Assembly: GCF_046197865.1 (NCBI RefSeq)
Contig: NZ_CP166990.1
Location: 1,054,001-1,118,000 of the forward strand
Source: JAHKLT01 sp046197865
GTDB taxonomy: Archaea; Methanobacteriota; Methanobacteria; Methanobacteriales; Methanobacteriaceae
Direction: 5' to 3'
Length of the DNA stretch: 64,000 nucleotides
The translations under genes were made by a program, and so were the position numbers. Below, in pieces: positions 36,623 to 46,462 of this stretch; the stretch's first letter is position 1, and each line of letters begins with the position of its first letter. Under the pieces are notes generated by a model that saw only the letters and a list, made by a program, of their open reading frames with translations, searched no databases and was not told where the DNA came from.

Positions 36623-39600
36623 CTTCTTAAAGGAACTACTAATGAAGCTATTAAAACTAATAGTAATACAAATATTGGATTACCTGTTTTTTCCATTGTA
36701 GCTTCTACAATTTTATTTTCAAGTATTGAATCTGTATTATCCTCAACATCTGGTTTTGGTTCAGGGTTAGGATTAGGTGTAGGTCCAGGTGTTGGTGTAT
36801 CTTTGACTTTAACAATAGCTTTTCCAGTTGCATTGGAGCCATAGTAAAGATAATTTCCATCATATAATGCAAATGTTGGATATTCACCAGCTTTAAAATC
36901 ATCAGGAATGGTCCAATCATAACCGAATTTACCATTAATGACTTCAACAGTGACAATAGATCCATCAGGTAAAGTTAATAATATATTACCATTAATATTT
37001 TTACCCAATTCATCAACAACAGTTCCAGTAATAGTTACGCTATCTCCAGGATAACCTTCAACATCAGTAATTGTAGTAACTGTTTTTAATCTTAAAACAG
37101 TGACCTTACCAGTAGCATTGGAACTTGTTAAAGTTTTAGTTCCATTAAATAAAGCAAATGTTGGGTAATCTTTAGTTTCATAATTTTTAGGAATTGTCCA
37201 ATTATAGCTGAATTTGCCATCAGTTACATTAACATTTACAACGGATTTATCAGGTAAAGTTAATAAAATAGTACCATTTACATTTAATCCTCTTTCATCA
37301 ACAACTGTACCTGTAATAGTAACAGTTTCGCCTACATAATCAGTAACATTGTTAATAGTAGTAAAAGTTTCTAAACTATTTTTAACTAAAATTGCACCAG
37401 GTAAAATTTCTAAATTGGTTCCACCAACATAATTTCCAGTTAATGGGAAAAGACCAGGTCCAAAATCAATAACAATATCTTTTGGATATGTACCATTTTT
37501 GAAATAGTCAGACCATTCATCAATAATATCATCATCCATCAAAAAGTGAAGTTCTTGACCTACAATAACATTCCAATTATCATCATACAAATTACCAGTC
37601 AAAACAAAGTTTTCATCAACTAAAGCTATTTTAGTTTCATTATCTAACATAACAACATAAACTAAACTAGTAATAGTACCATTATTATAGATTTTCTCTT
37701 CAATATCAGAAGACATATTATTTTTATTTAAAAATAATAACATATCATTAAAAATACCATATTTAGAATTTAATTTTGTAAAATTACTTAATAATACAGA
37801 AGCAGATCCATTGTTATAAAAATTAGTGTTTTTAAAATCAGATTCATAAATTAAAAAGTCAAATCCATTATCATTAAAAATACCATATACATCTGATTCA
37901 CTGTTTGATGATACATCACCAATAGTAAAATTATGAGCTTTTTCATTATAAATAACAGAACCATTAATTAATGCATCGTTATTTTCAAAAATAGCTCCAA
38001 TTATAGTAAAATTTTCACCATTATTAAAAGAATTAGAGTTAATGTTGAAAATGACTCCTCCTAAATTATTTGCTAAATTATCTTTAAATGAATTTTCACC
38101 AGTTATAGATACATTAAAAGCACGATTATATATTGCTCCACCATTATTATTAGCAAAATTGTTATTAAATGAATTTTCACCAGAAATATTTAAATTTATA
38201 TAATTACCGTGAATTCCAATAATTCCTCCAGGAATATTATTTAATATTATATAATATCCATTGTCAAATATATTATAAATAACTCCACCATTAGATGCAT
38301 TATTATAATTAAATGTATTTTGCCCTTTAATTTTTAAAATAGCATAATTAGCTATTACACCACCATTAGATGTAGCACTATTATTATCAAAAATATTATT
38401 ACCAATTATAGAAAAGTTTCCATATGTGTCATAACTTTCAGGAGGTAAACTTCCACCATTATATATTACAGCACCATTGGTAGCATTATTTTCAGTAAAA
38501 GAATTAGTTCCATTTATTAATGAATTTCCATGAAAAGAATAAATAACTCCTCCATTCACAGCAGAATTATTAAAAAACCTATTTGATCCATTGATTGTTG
38601 TTGGGCCACTAATAACTCCTCCATTATTTGCAAAATTATCATGAAATATATTAAAACCGTTTATATTAGAAATTCCAGCAATAACTCCGCCAGACATAGC
38701 AGAATTATTATAAAAAACATTAGATCCATGAATATTTACAGTCCCAACAATAACTCCACCAGACATAGCAGAATTATTATAAAAAACATTAGATCCATGA
38801 ATATTTATATTTCCAGATGTAACATAAATGACGCCACCATACTCAGCGTAATTTTTTTCAAAAGAATTATTACCTTCAATTAGTACATTTGAAGAAAGTC
38901 CATATATAACTCCACTATTAGTTCCTTGTATCCCTAAACTTATAGCATAATTATTTTTAAAAGAATTAATTCCCCTAATTGAAATATTACTGAAATAATT
39001 AGTCATTACTCCGCCACCCAATGCATTATTATCAATAAAAGAATTATTACCTTCAATTACAAAATTATTAGCATAATTATTTAATATTACTCCACCTGTT
39101 GGAGCATTATTATTTTCAAAAATGTTCCCATCTTTAATTAAAAAGTTATCTACATAGTTATTAGAAAATACTCCTCCACCATTTGTATCTGTAAAAAATA
39201 AAGTATTTTTACTATCTATTAAAACAGAATTATTAAAAAAATATGAAGAAGATACTGTAAAATTATTTATATAATCATTGTAAAAAACAGCTCCTGCAAA
39301 CATATAATATGTAGAAGCAAAATATGAATTAGAATATACATAATTATTTTCAGCTATTAATTTTTCTATTTGAGTATTATTTCCTTTATTATATATTGCA
39401 CCACCTAAAGCATGCTTATTTCTAACACTACTTAAACCAATCATAGATGCAGAATTATTACTAATAGTTGAACTATTTATATTTAAATTATTCCCAACAT
39501 TATAAATTGCCCCACCTAAAACAAGCACATCATAATTAGTATTTATTGAGTTACCAATGTCAACGAGTTTAGCAGTATTATTAGTAATAAATGAATCAAC

Positions 39601-40137
39601 AATATTTAAATTGTTTCCAGTATTATAAATAGCTCCACCAGCAACTACAATATCATTAGAAATACCATTAGTCTCAAATATAGCATTATTATTATCTAAT
39701 ACCGAATCATTAATTGTTAAATTATTTCCAGTATTATAAATAGCTCCGCCTTCAATAGAATTCCCACCAACTAATACAATATTGGTTAATATTACATTAT
39801 GGCCAGTGATATTAAAAATTCTTACAAGATTTTTACCATTAACAGTATAACCTTTACCATCAATTGTAACATTATCATATTCTATTTTAATTCCTGATTC
39901 AAAAACACTTACTTCACCAGTTTGAACTGTAACATTACCATTTAATTCAATGATAATGTTATCTCCAGTGATAGCATTTTGTAAGTCCTGAAATGAACCA
40001 GAAATTCCATTTTTTACAGAATTATCATTTAAATCATTTATTTCTATATCTTCACTAGCTGAAACACTAGCTAAAGATAATATTAACATTAAAAAAACTA
40101 ATGTTAATACACTTAAAGTTTTATTTTTTAAAAACAC
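36613..40137 (-). CDS. Adhesin-like surface protein 3 (long beta-helix, two Ig-like repeats, TGNPI anchor)
   Basis: A 1174-residue secreted protein. GTG 40137 is the start: GGGAGGT is 7 bases upstream and the leader KNKTLSVLTLVFLMLILSLASVSA follows; a longer TTG frame would begin inside the ribosome binding site. Residues about 45-830 form a long series of beta-helix rungs (GGVIYN, NNSAxNGGV, GxNSFxxN). Two Ig-like repeats of about 88 residues follow, each starting with TxTxNxVxxYxGxxVTITGTVVDE. The tail is proline rich (TPGPTPNPNPEPKP), then EKTGNPI, a hydrophobic helix and RRRK. The gene contains an almost exact 60-base internal duplication. Probably displayed on the pseudomurein wall. Confidence 0.93.
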   Translation of the reverse strand: MFLKNKTLSVLTLVFLMLILSLASVSASEDIEINDLNDNSVKNGISGSFQDLQNAITGDNIIIELNGNVTVQTGEVSVFESGIKIEYDNVTIDGKGYTVNGKNLVRIFNITGHNVILTNIVLVGGNSIEGGAIYNTGNNLTINDSVLDNNNAIFETNGISNDIVVAGGAIYNTGNNLNIVDSFITNNTAKLVDIGNSINTNYDVLVLGGAIYNVGNNLNINSSTISNNSASMIGLSSVRNKHALGGAIYNKGNNTQIEKLIAENNYVYSNSYFASTYYMFAGAVFYNDYINNFTVSSSYFFNNSVLIDSKNTLFFTDTNGGGVFSNNYVDNFLIKDGNIFENNNAPTGGVILNNYANNFVIEGNNSFIDNNALGGGVMTNYFSNISIRGINSFKNNYAISLGIQGTNSGVIYGLSSNVLIEGNNSFEKNYAEYGGVIYVTSGNINIHGSNVFYNNSAMSGGVIVGTVNIHGSNVFYNNSAMSGGVIAGISNINGFNIFHDNFANNGGVISGPTTINGSNRFFNNSAVNGGVIYSFHGNSLINGTNSFTENNATNGAVIYNGGSLPPESYDTYGNFSIIGNNIFDNNSATSNGGVIANYAILKIKGQNTFNYNNASNGGVIYNIFDNGYYIILNNIPGGIIGIHGNYINLNISGENSFNNNFANNNGGAIYNRAFNVSITGENSFKDNLANNLGGVIFNINSNSFNNGENFTIIGAIFENNDALINGSVIYNEKAHNFTIGDVSSNSESDVYGIFNDNGFDFLIYESDFKNTNFYNNGSASVLLSNFTKLNSKYGIFNDMLLFLNKNNMSSDIEEKIYNNGTITSLVYVVMLDNETKIALVDENFVLTGNLYDDNWNVIVGQELHFLMDDDIIDEWSDYFKNGTYPKDIVIDFGPGLFPLTGNYVGGTNLEILPGAILVKNSLETFTTINNVTDYVGETVTITGTVVDERGLNVNGTILLTLPDKSVVNVNVTDGKFSYNWTIPKNYETKDYPTFALFNGTKTLTSSNATGKVTVLRLKTVTTITDVEGYPGDSVTITGTVVDELGKNINGNILLTLPDGSIVTVEVINGKFGYDWTIPDDFKAGEYPTFALYDGNYLYYGSNATGKAIVKVKDTPTPGPTPNPNPEPKPDVEDNTDSILENKIVEATMEKTGNPIFVLLLVLIASLVVPLRRRK
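38679..38807 (-). repeat. Two 60-base direct repeats inside adhesin 3
   Basis: Bases 38679-38738 and 38748-38807 match with one difference, at a 69-base (23-codon) interval. They encode two identical beta-helix rungs (NIHGSNVFYNNSAMSGGVI). This is a recent in-frame tandem duplication. Confidence 0.85.
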
Positions 40138-40357
40138 GTGAAAACCTCCCAATTTTCAAAAATTTTTATAAGCATTTGAAAAAAAAACATCTTAATAAAA
40201 TACAACCACACAATGTTTTTATCAAATATTAATAATTTTTATAATAATGATAAATAAATCTAACTAAAACATAAAACTTAATTTATAAAAATTCTTAAAA
40301 ATATATAAACAATTAAAAACAAACTTTTTTTTACTAATAATTTGAACGGTGCATAAA

Positions 40358-40936
40358 ATGCCAGAAAAGAATAAGATTGGAGAAAAAATTAAAAATTTAA
40401 TGGAAATTCGTAATTTAACTAGTGAAGAAATAGCTTTAAATAGTGGAGTTAATGAAGAATTGGTTGAAAAAATCTTGAATGGTGAAGTAATTCCTTCTCT
40501 TACTCCTTTGACAAAAATAGCTAGATCTTTAGGAGTTAGAATTGGAACTTTCATTGATGATACTCCACAAACAGGCCCATTAATTGTAAAAAAAGGTAAA
40601 AGTGATGAAGTAGTTTACTTCTCTGGTGATGAAAATAAAACAGATGATAGTAATTTAGAATTCTTTTCACTTGCTTCAGGCAAAACAGACAGAAATATGG
40701 AACCTTTTATAATTGATATTAAAGTTGACACTGAATCTGGCCATGAATTAAGTTCACATGAAGGAGAAGAATTTATTTATGTTTTAGAAGGATCAATTGA
40801 AATATTATATGGGCAAGATAACTATATTCTAGAAACAGGAGATAGTATTTATTATGATTCAATTGTTCCTCATCATTTACATAGCTATGATGATAAAGGA
40901 TCTAAGATTTTAGCTGTAATATACACACCTTATTAA
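40358..40936 (+). CDS. HTH (XRE) transcription factor with C-terminal cupin
   Basis: A 192-residue regulator. Start at ATG 40358 with GGTG seven bases before; a GTG nine bases earlier is inside that site. Residues about 5-65 are a helix-turn-helix (EIALNSGVNEELVEKILNG). Residues about 115-190 are a cupin: HELSSHEGEEFIYVLEGSI and ETGDSIYYDSIVPHHLHSY with the metal-binding His and Glu residues. Such proteins sense a small carboxylate or acyl compound. It is the first of three genes (13 and 0 bases apart) with a thioesterase and an acyl-CoA synthetase, so it likely controls them. Confidence 0.9.
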   Translation: MPEKNKIGEKIKNLMEIRNLTSEEIALNSGVNEELVEKILNGEVIPSLTPLTKIARSLGVRIGTFIDDTPQTGPLIVKKGKSDEVVYFSGDENKTDDSNLEFFSLASGKTDRNMEPFIIDIKVDTESGHELSSHEGEEFIYVLEGSIEILYGQDNYILETGDSIYYDSIVPHHLHSYDDKGSKILAVIYTPY

Positions 40937-40949
40937 ATAGATGATATAA

Positions 40950-41357
40950 ATGTTTAAAAAAATTGTTGAACCTTCATTTGGAGATACTGATGGATTAAAA
41001 CATGTAAATAACAATGTTATTGGAAAGTGGTTTGAACTTGGAAGAAATGATTTATTTAGATTTTTTACACCTGATTTAAATTTAGATTATGAAAATTGGA
41101 AGTTAATAATGCTTAGAACTGAATATGACTTTTTAGGACAAATTTATTATGGTGAGAAAGTAGAAATTAGAACTTATGTTTATAAAGTTGGTAATAGCTC
41201 ATTTACAACATATCATGAAGCTTATCAAAATGATGAACTTAAAGCTAAAGGTAAATCCATAGTAGTTCATTATAATTTTATTAAACAAGAATCAGTTCCA
41301 ATACCAAATGATATTAAAGAAAAATTAAATGAACACTTAATTGAAGAAGGGATTTAA
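40950..41357 (+). CDS. Acyl-CoA thioesterase-like hotdog protein
   Basis: A 135-residue single hotdog domain of the 4-hydroxybenzoyl-CoA thioesterase type: FGDTDGLKHVNNNVIGKWFELGR holds the catalytic Asp in a DTDGLKHVNN segment, followed by FLGQIYYGEKVEIRTYV and SIVVHYNF. It hydrolyses or edits an acyl thioester. The stop is directly adjacent to the ATG of the acyl-CoA synthetase. The two opposed activities suggest control of a free acid/acyl-CoA pool. Confidence 0.87.
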   Translation: MFKKIVEPSFGDTDGLKHVNNNVIGKWFELGRNDLFRFFTPDLNLDYENWKLIMLRTEYDFLGQIYYGEKVEIRTYVYKVGNSSFTTYHEAYQNDELKAKGKSIVVHYNFIKQESVPIPNDIKEKLNEHLIEEGI

Positions 41358-43007
41358 ATGCTATTTAGTGAAAAAACATTAGCTGATTTTTTTGAAAGCC
41401 AAGTCGAAAAACTACCAAATCATGAATTTTTAATATATCCTGATAGAAATTTAAGATTTACATATTCAGAATTTAATGAAAGAGCAGATCAATTAGCTAA
41501 AGGATTATTAGCTATTGGAATTGAAAAAGGAGATCATGTTGGAATTTGGGCTAAAAATGTTCCAGATTGGTTAACTTTTTTATTTGCAACTGCTAAGATT
41601 GGTGCCGTGCTTGTTACTGTTAATACTGCTTATAAAAGCCATGAATTAGAATATGTATTACAACAATCAGATATGAAAGCATTAGCTTTAACTGATAGGT
41701 TTAGAGATATTAATTATATTGAAACTATTTATGAACTTGTTCCAGAACTTAAAACATGTCAAAGAGGAAATTTAAAATCAGAAAAATTCCCATATCTTGA
41801 ACATGTTATACATGTTGGTCAAGATAAACATAGAGGAATGTATAATACTAATGAACTTTTGTTATTAGGTCATAATCAAAGTGATGAAGATTTAAAACAT
41901 GCAAAAACACTATTTGATAATGATGATGTTATAAATATGCAATATACTAGTGGAACTGAAGGATTTCCAAAAGGAGTTATGCTTACAAGTCGAAATATAT
42001 TAAATGATGGTTTTTATATTGGAGAAAATATGAATTATACTCCAGAAGATAGAGTATGTCTTCCAGTTCCTTTATTCCATTGTTTTGGTACAGTTTTAGG
42101 AATGATGGCTATAATTACTCATGGTTCAACAGTTGTTATGCTTGAAGAATTTGATCCATTACTTGCATTATCTGCAGTTCAAAAAGAAAAATGTACAGCT
42201 TTATATGGAGTTCCAACAATGTTTATAGCTGAACTTACACATCCAATGTTTGATATGTTTGATATGTCAACACTTAGAACTGGAATTATGGCAGGTTCAA
42301 CTTGTCCAGTTGAGACAATGAAAGCTGTAATTGAAAAAATGAATATGGGCGAAGTTACTAGTGTTTATGGCCTTACTGAGGCATCTCCTGGAATAACACA
42401 AACAAATGCTGCTGATACATTTGAAAAGAAAGTTAATACAGTTGGAAGACCTTTTCCAAACATTGAAGTTAAAATTATAGATCCTGATACAGGATTAGAA
42501 GTTCCTAAAGGTGATAAAGGAGAAATAATGTGTAGAGGTTTCAATGTTATGAAAGGATATTATAAAAATCCTGAAAAGACAAAAGAAACTATTGAAGAAG
42601 ATGGATGGTTACATACTGGTGATTTAGCTACTGTTGATGAGGATGGTTTTTATTCAATTGTTGGAAGAATCAAAGATATGATTATTCGTGGAGGAGAAAA
42701 TATTTATCCTCGTGAAGTTGAAGAGTTCCTACATACAATGGATGGTATTCAAGATGTTCAAGTAGCTGGAATTCCAGATGAAAAATATGGAGAAATCGTT
42801 GGTGCTTTTGTTATAAAAGAAGAAAACTCAGATTTAACAGAAGAAGATATAAGAGATTATGCTGTTGGTGAAATAGCTAGATATAAAGTTCCAAAATATG
42901 TTTTCTTTGTTGATGAATTCCCACTTACAACAAGTGGTAAAATTCAAAAATATAAACTTGCAGATCTTGGTTTAGAACTTCTTAAAAAAAGAGAAAGTAA
43001 TAATTAA
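41358..43007 (+). CDS. AMP-forming acyl-CoA synthetase
   Basis: A 549-residue ANL-superfamily ligase. It has the P-loop-like MQYTSGTEGFPKG at about 195-207, VYGLTEASPG, the hinge WLHTGDLATVDEDGFYSIVGRIKDMIIRGGENIYP, and a C-terminal lysine in LTTSGKIQKYKL. The last motif fits bacterial medium-chain or short branched-chain acyl-CoA synthetases. Methanogens lack fatty acid synthesis, so uptake of rumen or gut volatile or aromatic acids for amino acid synthesis is a plausible role. Family architecture looks bacterial, suggesting ancient transfer. GAAGGGATTTAA lies just before ATG 41358. Confidence 0.92.
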   Translation: MLFSEKTLADFFESQVEKLPNHEFLIYPDRNLRFTYSEFNERADQLAKGLLAIGIEKGDHVGIWAKNVPDWLTFLFATAKIGAVLVTVNTAYKSHELEYVLQQSDMKALALTDRFRDINYIETIYELVPELKTCQRGNLKSEKFPYLEHVIHVGQDKHRGMYNTNELLLLGHNQSDEDLKHAKTLFDNDDVINMQYTSGTEGFPKGVMLTSRNILNDGFYIGENMNYTPEDRVCLPVPLFHCFGTVLGMMAIITHGSTVVMLEEFDPLLALSAVQKEKCTALYGVPTMFIAELTHPMFDMFDMSTLRTGIMAGSTCPVETMKAVIEKMNMGEVTSVYGLTEASPGITQTNAADTFEKKVNTVGRPFPNIEVKIIDPDTGLEVPKGDKGEIMCRGFNVMKGYYKNPEKTKETIEEDGWLHTGDLATVDEDGFYSIVGRIKDMIIRGGENIYPREVEEFLHTMDGIQDVQVAGIPDEKYGEIVGAFVIKEENSDLTEEDIRDYAVGEIARYKVPKYVFFVDEFPLTTSGKIQKYKLADLGLELLKKRESNN

Positions 43008-43011
43008 TTTT

Positions 43012-44529
43012 TTAATCAATTATTACTTCATATATATAACATTCTTGAGCTTTTTCAAAATCAACATCTACTCTTTTTAATTTTATTCCATGATTAATAC
43101 AATCTTCATAATTTGGTTGTTTTGTGGTGACGAAATAAACTTTTGATCCACTATTTATTTCTCCACGAATTCCAGGATCTTCTAAAGCATTTTTAACATT
43201 TTCTCCAATATCTAGATGCCAATTAAGATGATGATTATTTTTTATATAAAATCCACTATGTTCTACAAATTTAGTATTATCATGTAATATAACATCTCCG
43301 CCTTTGAAAAAATTATTAAGAACTTTGTTTGTTTCAATTGTCTCTTGATGTTCGTTTTCTTCAATATTAATAAAATTAATAGTTCCCACTAATCCAATAA
43401 TTAATATTAAAGCAACAATAGGAATGAATATTTCTTTTTTACTGTAAAATCTAGATAATAAAATACAAATTCCTAACCAAAAACATCCCAACATAGGCAC
43501 CATATATCTTGAATGAAAAATTGGTGATGAAATTAGTGATATGATAACTCCAGAACTTATAAGCAAAATTAAAGATAAAATACCCATAAATGAAAAATAA
43601 TATTTAAATTTATCATTATCTTCCATTTCTTTTCTATCCATAAAAGATTTAATAAGTAAAATTAAAATAGCTATAAAAAATAAAGTCCCTAAAATCGTAG
43701 GAGTTAATAATTGATTATTTTTTATAAAAATATCATTAGGCGATAGTACAAAATAAACATAATGAATTATTGTTTCATGTGTTATAGGATAAATCCAATA
43801 ATCACCATGTATTGTCGAAAATTGATTTAATAAAACAAATGACCATGGAATAAAAGATAAAACCGCTATAATACTAGATATCAACCAATTTTTAATTAAT
43901 GATTTATTATTAAATAAAATATAAATTAAAAATAATAAATATAACAAAAACGCACCAATAGTTGAAAAATAATGAGTATAAGCTGAACAAATTGTTAAAA
44001 TAGTTAGTATAGCCCAATTTTTTAAATTAGGTGATTTTATACATTCATAAAAATAAACAAAGCTTGCTGTTAAAAAGAATAAACCCCAACCATACATTCT
44101 TAATTCTACACCATAAAACATTAATTGAGGCATAGTTGTTATACATAAAGTAAATAAGCCAGCAACCAATAATCCAAAATTCTTTTTAATTTTTGTAAAA
44201 GCTAATGCAACCAATAAATAAAATGGAGTTAAAGAAACAATCTTTCCAACAATAGCTACATCACTAAATCCAATAAAAACAAAAAGCTTATAAAACACTT
44301 TATAAATTACATAATACAAAGGAGGATGAACATCAATTATAGCTCTGTCAATGGAGGCTCCAAATGGTAATTCGATCATAATCAATGAAAATATTTCATC
44401 ATACCACAGTCCAAATTTTGTTAATCCAATATAAGTCATTATAAATAAATATAATAACCCAATTGCACAAAATAAAATTCCAATTTTTTCTTTATTAGAT
44501 TTTTCTCTAATAGAAGCAATATTAATCAT
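43012..44529 (-). CDS. GT39-like membrane glycosyltransferase
   Basis: A 505-residue protein with about eleven membrane helices. The first loop has GLWYDEIFSLIM and DVHPPLYYVIYKVF, the DE and HPPLYY motifs of the PMT/ArnT family that use polyprenyl-phosphate sugars to glycosylate proteins or lipids outside the membrane. The C-terminal 90 residues are a soluble extracytoplasmic domain. The ATG overlaps the stop of the upstream sugar kinase by one base, so they are co-translated. Substrate unknown. Confidence 0.85.
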   Translation of the reverse strand: MINIASIREKSNKEKIGILFCAIGLLYLFIMTYIGLTKFGLWYDEIFSLIMIELPFGASIDRAIIDVHPPLYYVIYKVFYKLFVFIGFSDVAIVGKIVSLTPFYLLVALAFTKIKKNFGLLVAGLFTLCITTMPQLMFYGVELRMYGWGLFFLTASFVYFYECIKSPNLKNWAILTILTICSAYTHYFSTIGAFLLYLLFLIYILFNNKSLIKNWLISSIIAVLSFIPWSFVLLNQFSTIHGDYWIYPITHETIIHYVYFVLSPNDIFIKNNQLLTPTILGTLFFIAILILLIKSFMDRKEMEDNDKFKYYFSFMGILSLILLISSGVIISLISSPIFHSRYMVPMLGCFWLGICILLSRFYSKKEIFIPIVALILIIGLVGTINFINIEENEHQETIETNKVLNNFFKGGDVILHDNTKFVEHSGFYIKNNHHLNWHLDIGENVKNALEDPGIRGEINSGSKVYFVTTKQPNYEDCINHGIKLKRVDVDFEKAQECYIYEVIID

Positions 44530-45428
44530 TAAAGTAATTTATTAAGTTTCATATTATTTAAAACATATTCTTGTTTTTTATCAAAATTATTTAAATTACT
44601 TATTTTTATTGATGATGTCATAGCTGCAAATTTTCCAGAAAATTCAATATCACATCCAGAAAACCTTTTAATAAGATATGATGCCATATATGTATCTCCT
44701 GCACCTGTTGGATTTTTAATAATAGGTGGAATATATGCAGGAATTTTAAAGTGTTTATTTAATTTTTTAGAATATATTAAAGAGCCATTATTTCCGCAAG
44801 TTACAATAACTTCATTTGGACCATAGCTAGCTATTTTTTCCATAACATCATAAAGGCCTAAATTATTTTTAAAAATTATTCCAGCTTCATTAATATCTAA
44901 AAAGACCATATCAATATAATTTAATAATTTTTCTAAATCATTAAATTCTTTTAAAATAACTTCACCATTTAAATCACATCTTAGAAATCCTTGAATAGCT
45001 AGAGCTATAGGAATATTAAAATTTTTTAAAAATTCTATTGTATCAAGAGGAATATCAGTACTTACTAATGGATTTAATATAATACAATCATAGCTATTTA
45101 AATTAATGTTTTTAAAGTCCTTATCTAATATAGGATTATTTATAAAATTAGAGCTTTGTTTTCTATGATTTGGATTATCATCATAGTAATTATTTTTAAA
45201 AAAAAGACTTTCACTCCTTAAAATACATTTAATTTTAGATTTAACAGGAAAATCATTTATAAAATCTTTATCACATTTACCTAAACTTGTTAAAATTGAA
45301 TAATCCTGATTAAAAGAGTTAAAAATAAAAGATTGATAATATACTGCTCCACCAACAGAAGAATGTTCTGTATTTTTTTCAATAATTAAATCTTTTGTTG
45401 TTGGGCCAATAAGTAAAAATGAAGACAT
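44529..45428 (-). CDS. PfkB family carbohydrate kinase
   Basis: A 299-residue ribokinase-like enzyme. Start at 45428 (MSSFLLIGPTTKDLI), 7 bases after the pdxS stop; a longer frame would overlap pdxS. EHSSVGGAVYYQS is the substrate-binding part, and NPTGAGDTYMASYL contains the anion hole and catalytic Asp of PfkB signature 2. The sugar or nucleoside substrate is not evident. It sits between pdxS and a GT39-like gene. Confidence 0.88.
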   Translation of the reverse strand: MSSFLLIGPTTKDLIIEKNTEHSSVGGAVYYQSFIFNSFNQDYSILTSLGKCDKDFINDFPVKSKIKCILRSESLFFKNNYYDDNPNHRKQSSNFINNPILDKDFKNINLNSYDCIILNPLVSTDIPLDTIEFLKNFNIPIALAIQGFLRCDLNGEVILKEFNDLEKLLNYIDMVFLDINEAGIIFKNNLGLYDVMEKIASYGPNEVIVTCGNNGSLIYSKKLNKHFKIPAYIPPIIKNPTGAGDTYMASYLIKRFSGCDIEFSGKFAAMTSSIKISNLNNFDKKQEYVLNNMKLNKLL

Positions 45429-45435
45429 GGAATTA

Positions 45436-46317
45436 TTAGATTCCTCTATCTTGCATTCTATCAGATTCTGATAAAGTAGACATTTCAATACCTACCATCG
45501 CCTTACCAAGGCCTTTTGAAATATCAGCTAATTTATCAGGTTTATCATAATTAGCAGTCGCTTCTACAATAGCTTCTGCAAATGTTGAAGGATTGTTTGA
45601 TTTAAAAATTCCAGAACCTACGAAAATACCATCTGCTCCAAGTTGCATCATTAAAGCTGCATCTGCAGGAGTAGCTATTCCACCAGCAGCAAAGTTAACA
45701 ACAGGTAATTGTCCATCCTGAGCAGTTTTTTTAAGTAAATCTAGTGGTGCTTCAATAAGTCTTGCATATTTCCAAAGTTCTTCTTCTTCTAGTTTTTGAA
45801 TGTTTCTTATCTCACCCATAACCATTCTCATATGTCTTACTGCTTCAACAATATTTCCTGTTCCAGGTTCACCTTTAGTACGAATCATAGCTGCCCCTTC
45901 ATCAATTCTTCTTAAAGCTTCCCCTAAATTACGTGCACCACATACAAATGGTATAGTAAATTCTTTCTTATTAATATGATATTCATCATCTGCAGGTGTA
46001 AGTACTTCACTTTCATCAATCATGTCTACACCTAATGTTTCTAAAATTTGTGCCTCAGCAATATGGCCAATTCTAGCTTTTGCCATTACAGGAATTGAAA
46101 CTGAATCAACAACTCCTTGAACAATTGTAGGATCTGCCATACGTGCAACTCCACCACTAGCTCTTATATCTGCAGGAACTTTTTCTAAAGCCATTACAGC
46201 AACAGCACCAGCATCTTCAGCAATAGCAGCTTGTTCAGCATTAACAACATCCATAATGACTCCACCTTTAGTCATTTTAGCAAATCCTTCTTTTAAAACA
46301 TCAGTACCTTTTTTCAT
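45436..46317 (-). CDS. pdxS: Pyridoxal 5'-phosphate synthase lyase subunit
   Basis: A 293-residue TIM barrel making PLP from ribose 5-phosphate, glyceraldehyde 3-phosphate and ammonia. Motifs are GGVIMDVVNAEQA, VMALEKVPADIRASGGVARM, the lysine in MAKARIGH, and GEPGTGNIVEAVRH. Start at 46317 (MKKGTDVLKEGF), where GGAG lies 6 bases upstream. The glutaminase partner PdxT is not in the window. It is followed by the sugar kinase. Confidence 0.97.
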   Translation of the reverse strand: MKKGTDVLKEGFAKMTKGGVIMDVVNAEQAAIAEDAGAVAVMALEKVPADIRASGGVARMADPTIVQGVVDSVSIPVMAKARIGHIAEAQILETLGVDMIDESEVLTPADDEYHINKKEFTIPFVCGARNLGEALRRIDEGAAMIRTKGEPGTGNIVEAVRHMRMVMGEIRNIQKLEEEELWKYARLIEAPLDLLKKTAQDGQLPVVNFAAGGIATPADAALMMQLGADGIFVGSGIFKSNNPSTFAEAIVEATANYDKPDKLADISKGLGKAMVGIEMSTLSESDRMQDRGI

Positions 46318-46462
46318 AGTATTCTCCATAAAAATCAATCAAGTAAAAATATACATTTAATAGCTTATAAAATTATTTAAAAATCAATTAGTTTTTAATA
46401 AAAATTAGTAAATAAAGAAAAAAAGAAAAAAAATATTTTAATAAATCAATGGAAAAATTAAA

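Noticed and set aside
38679..38807. Regularly spaced repeats suggesting a CRISPR array
   Set aside because: Only two copies, in frame within an adhesin gene and translating to identical beta-helix rungs.
40264..40554. 96-residue minus-strand frame
   Set aside because: Antisense to the start of the cupin regulator and reaching into its promoter region; no initiation signal.
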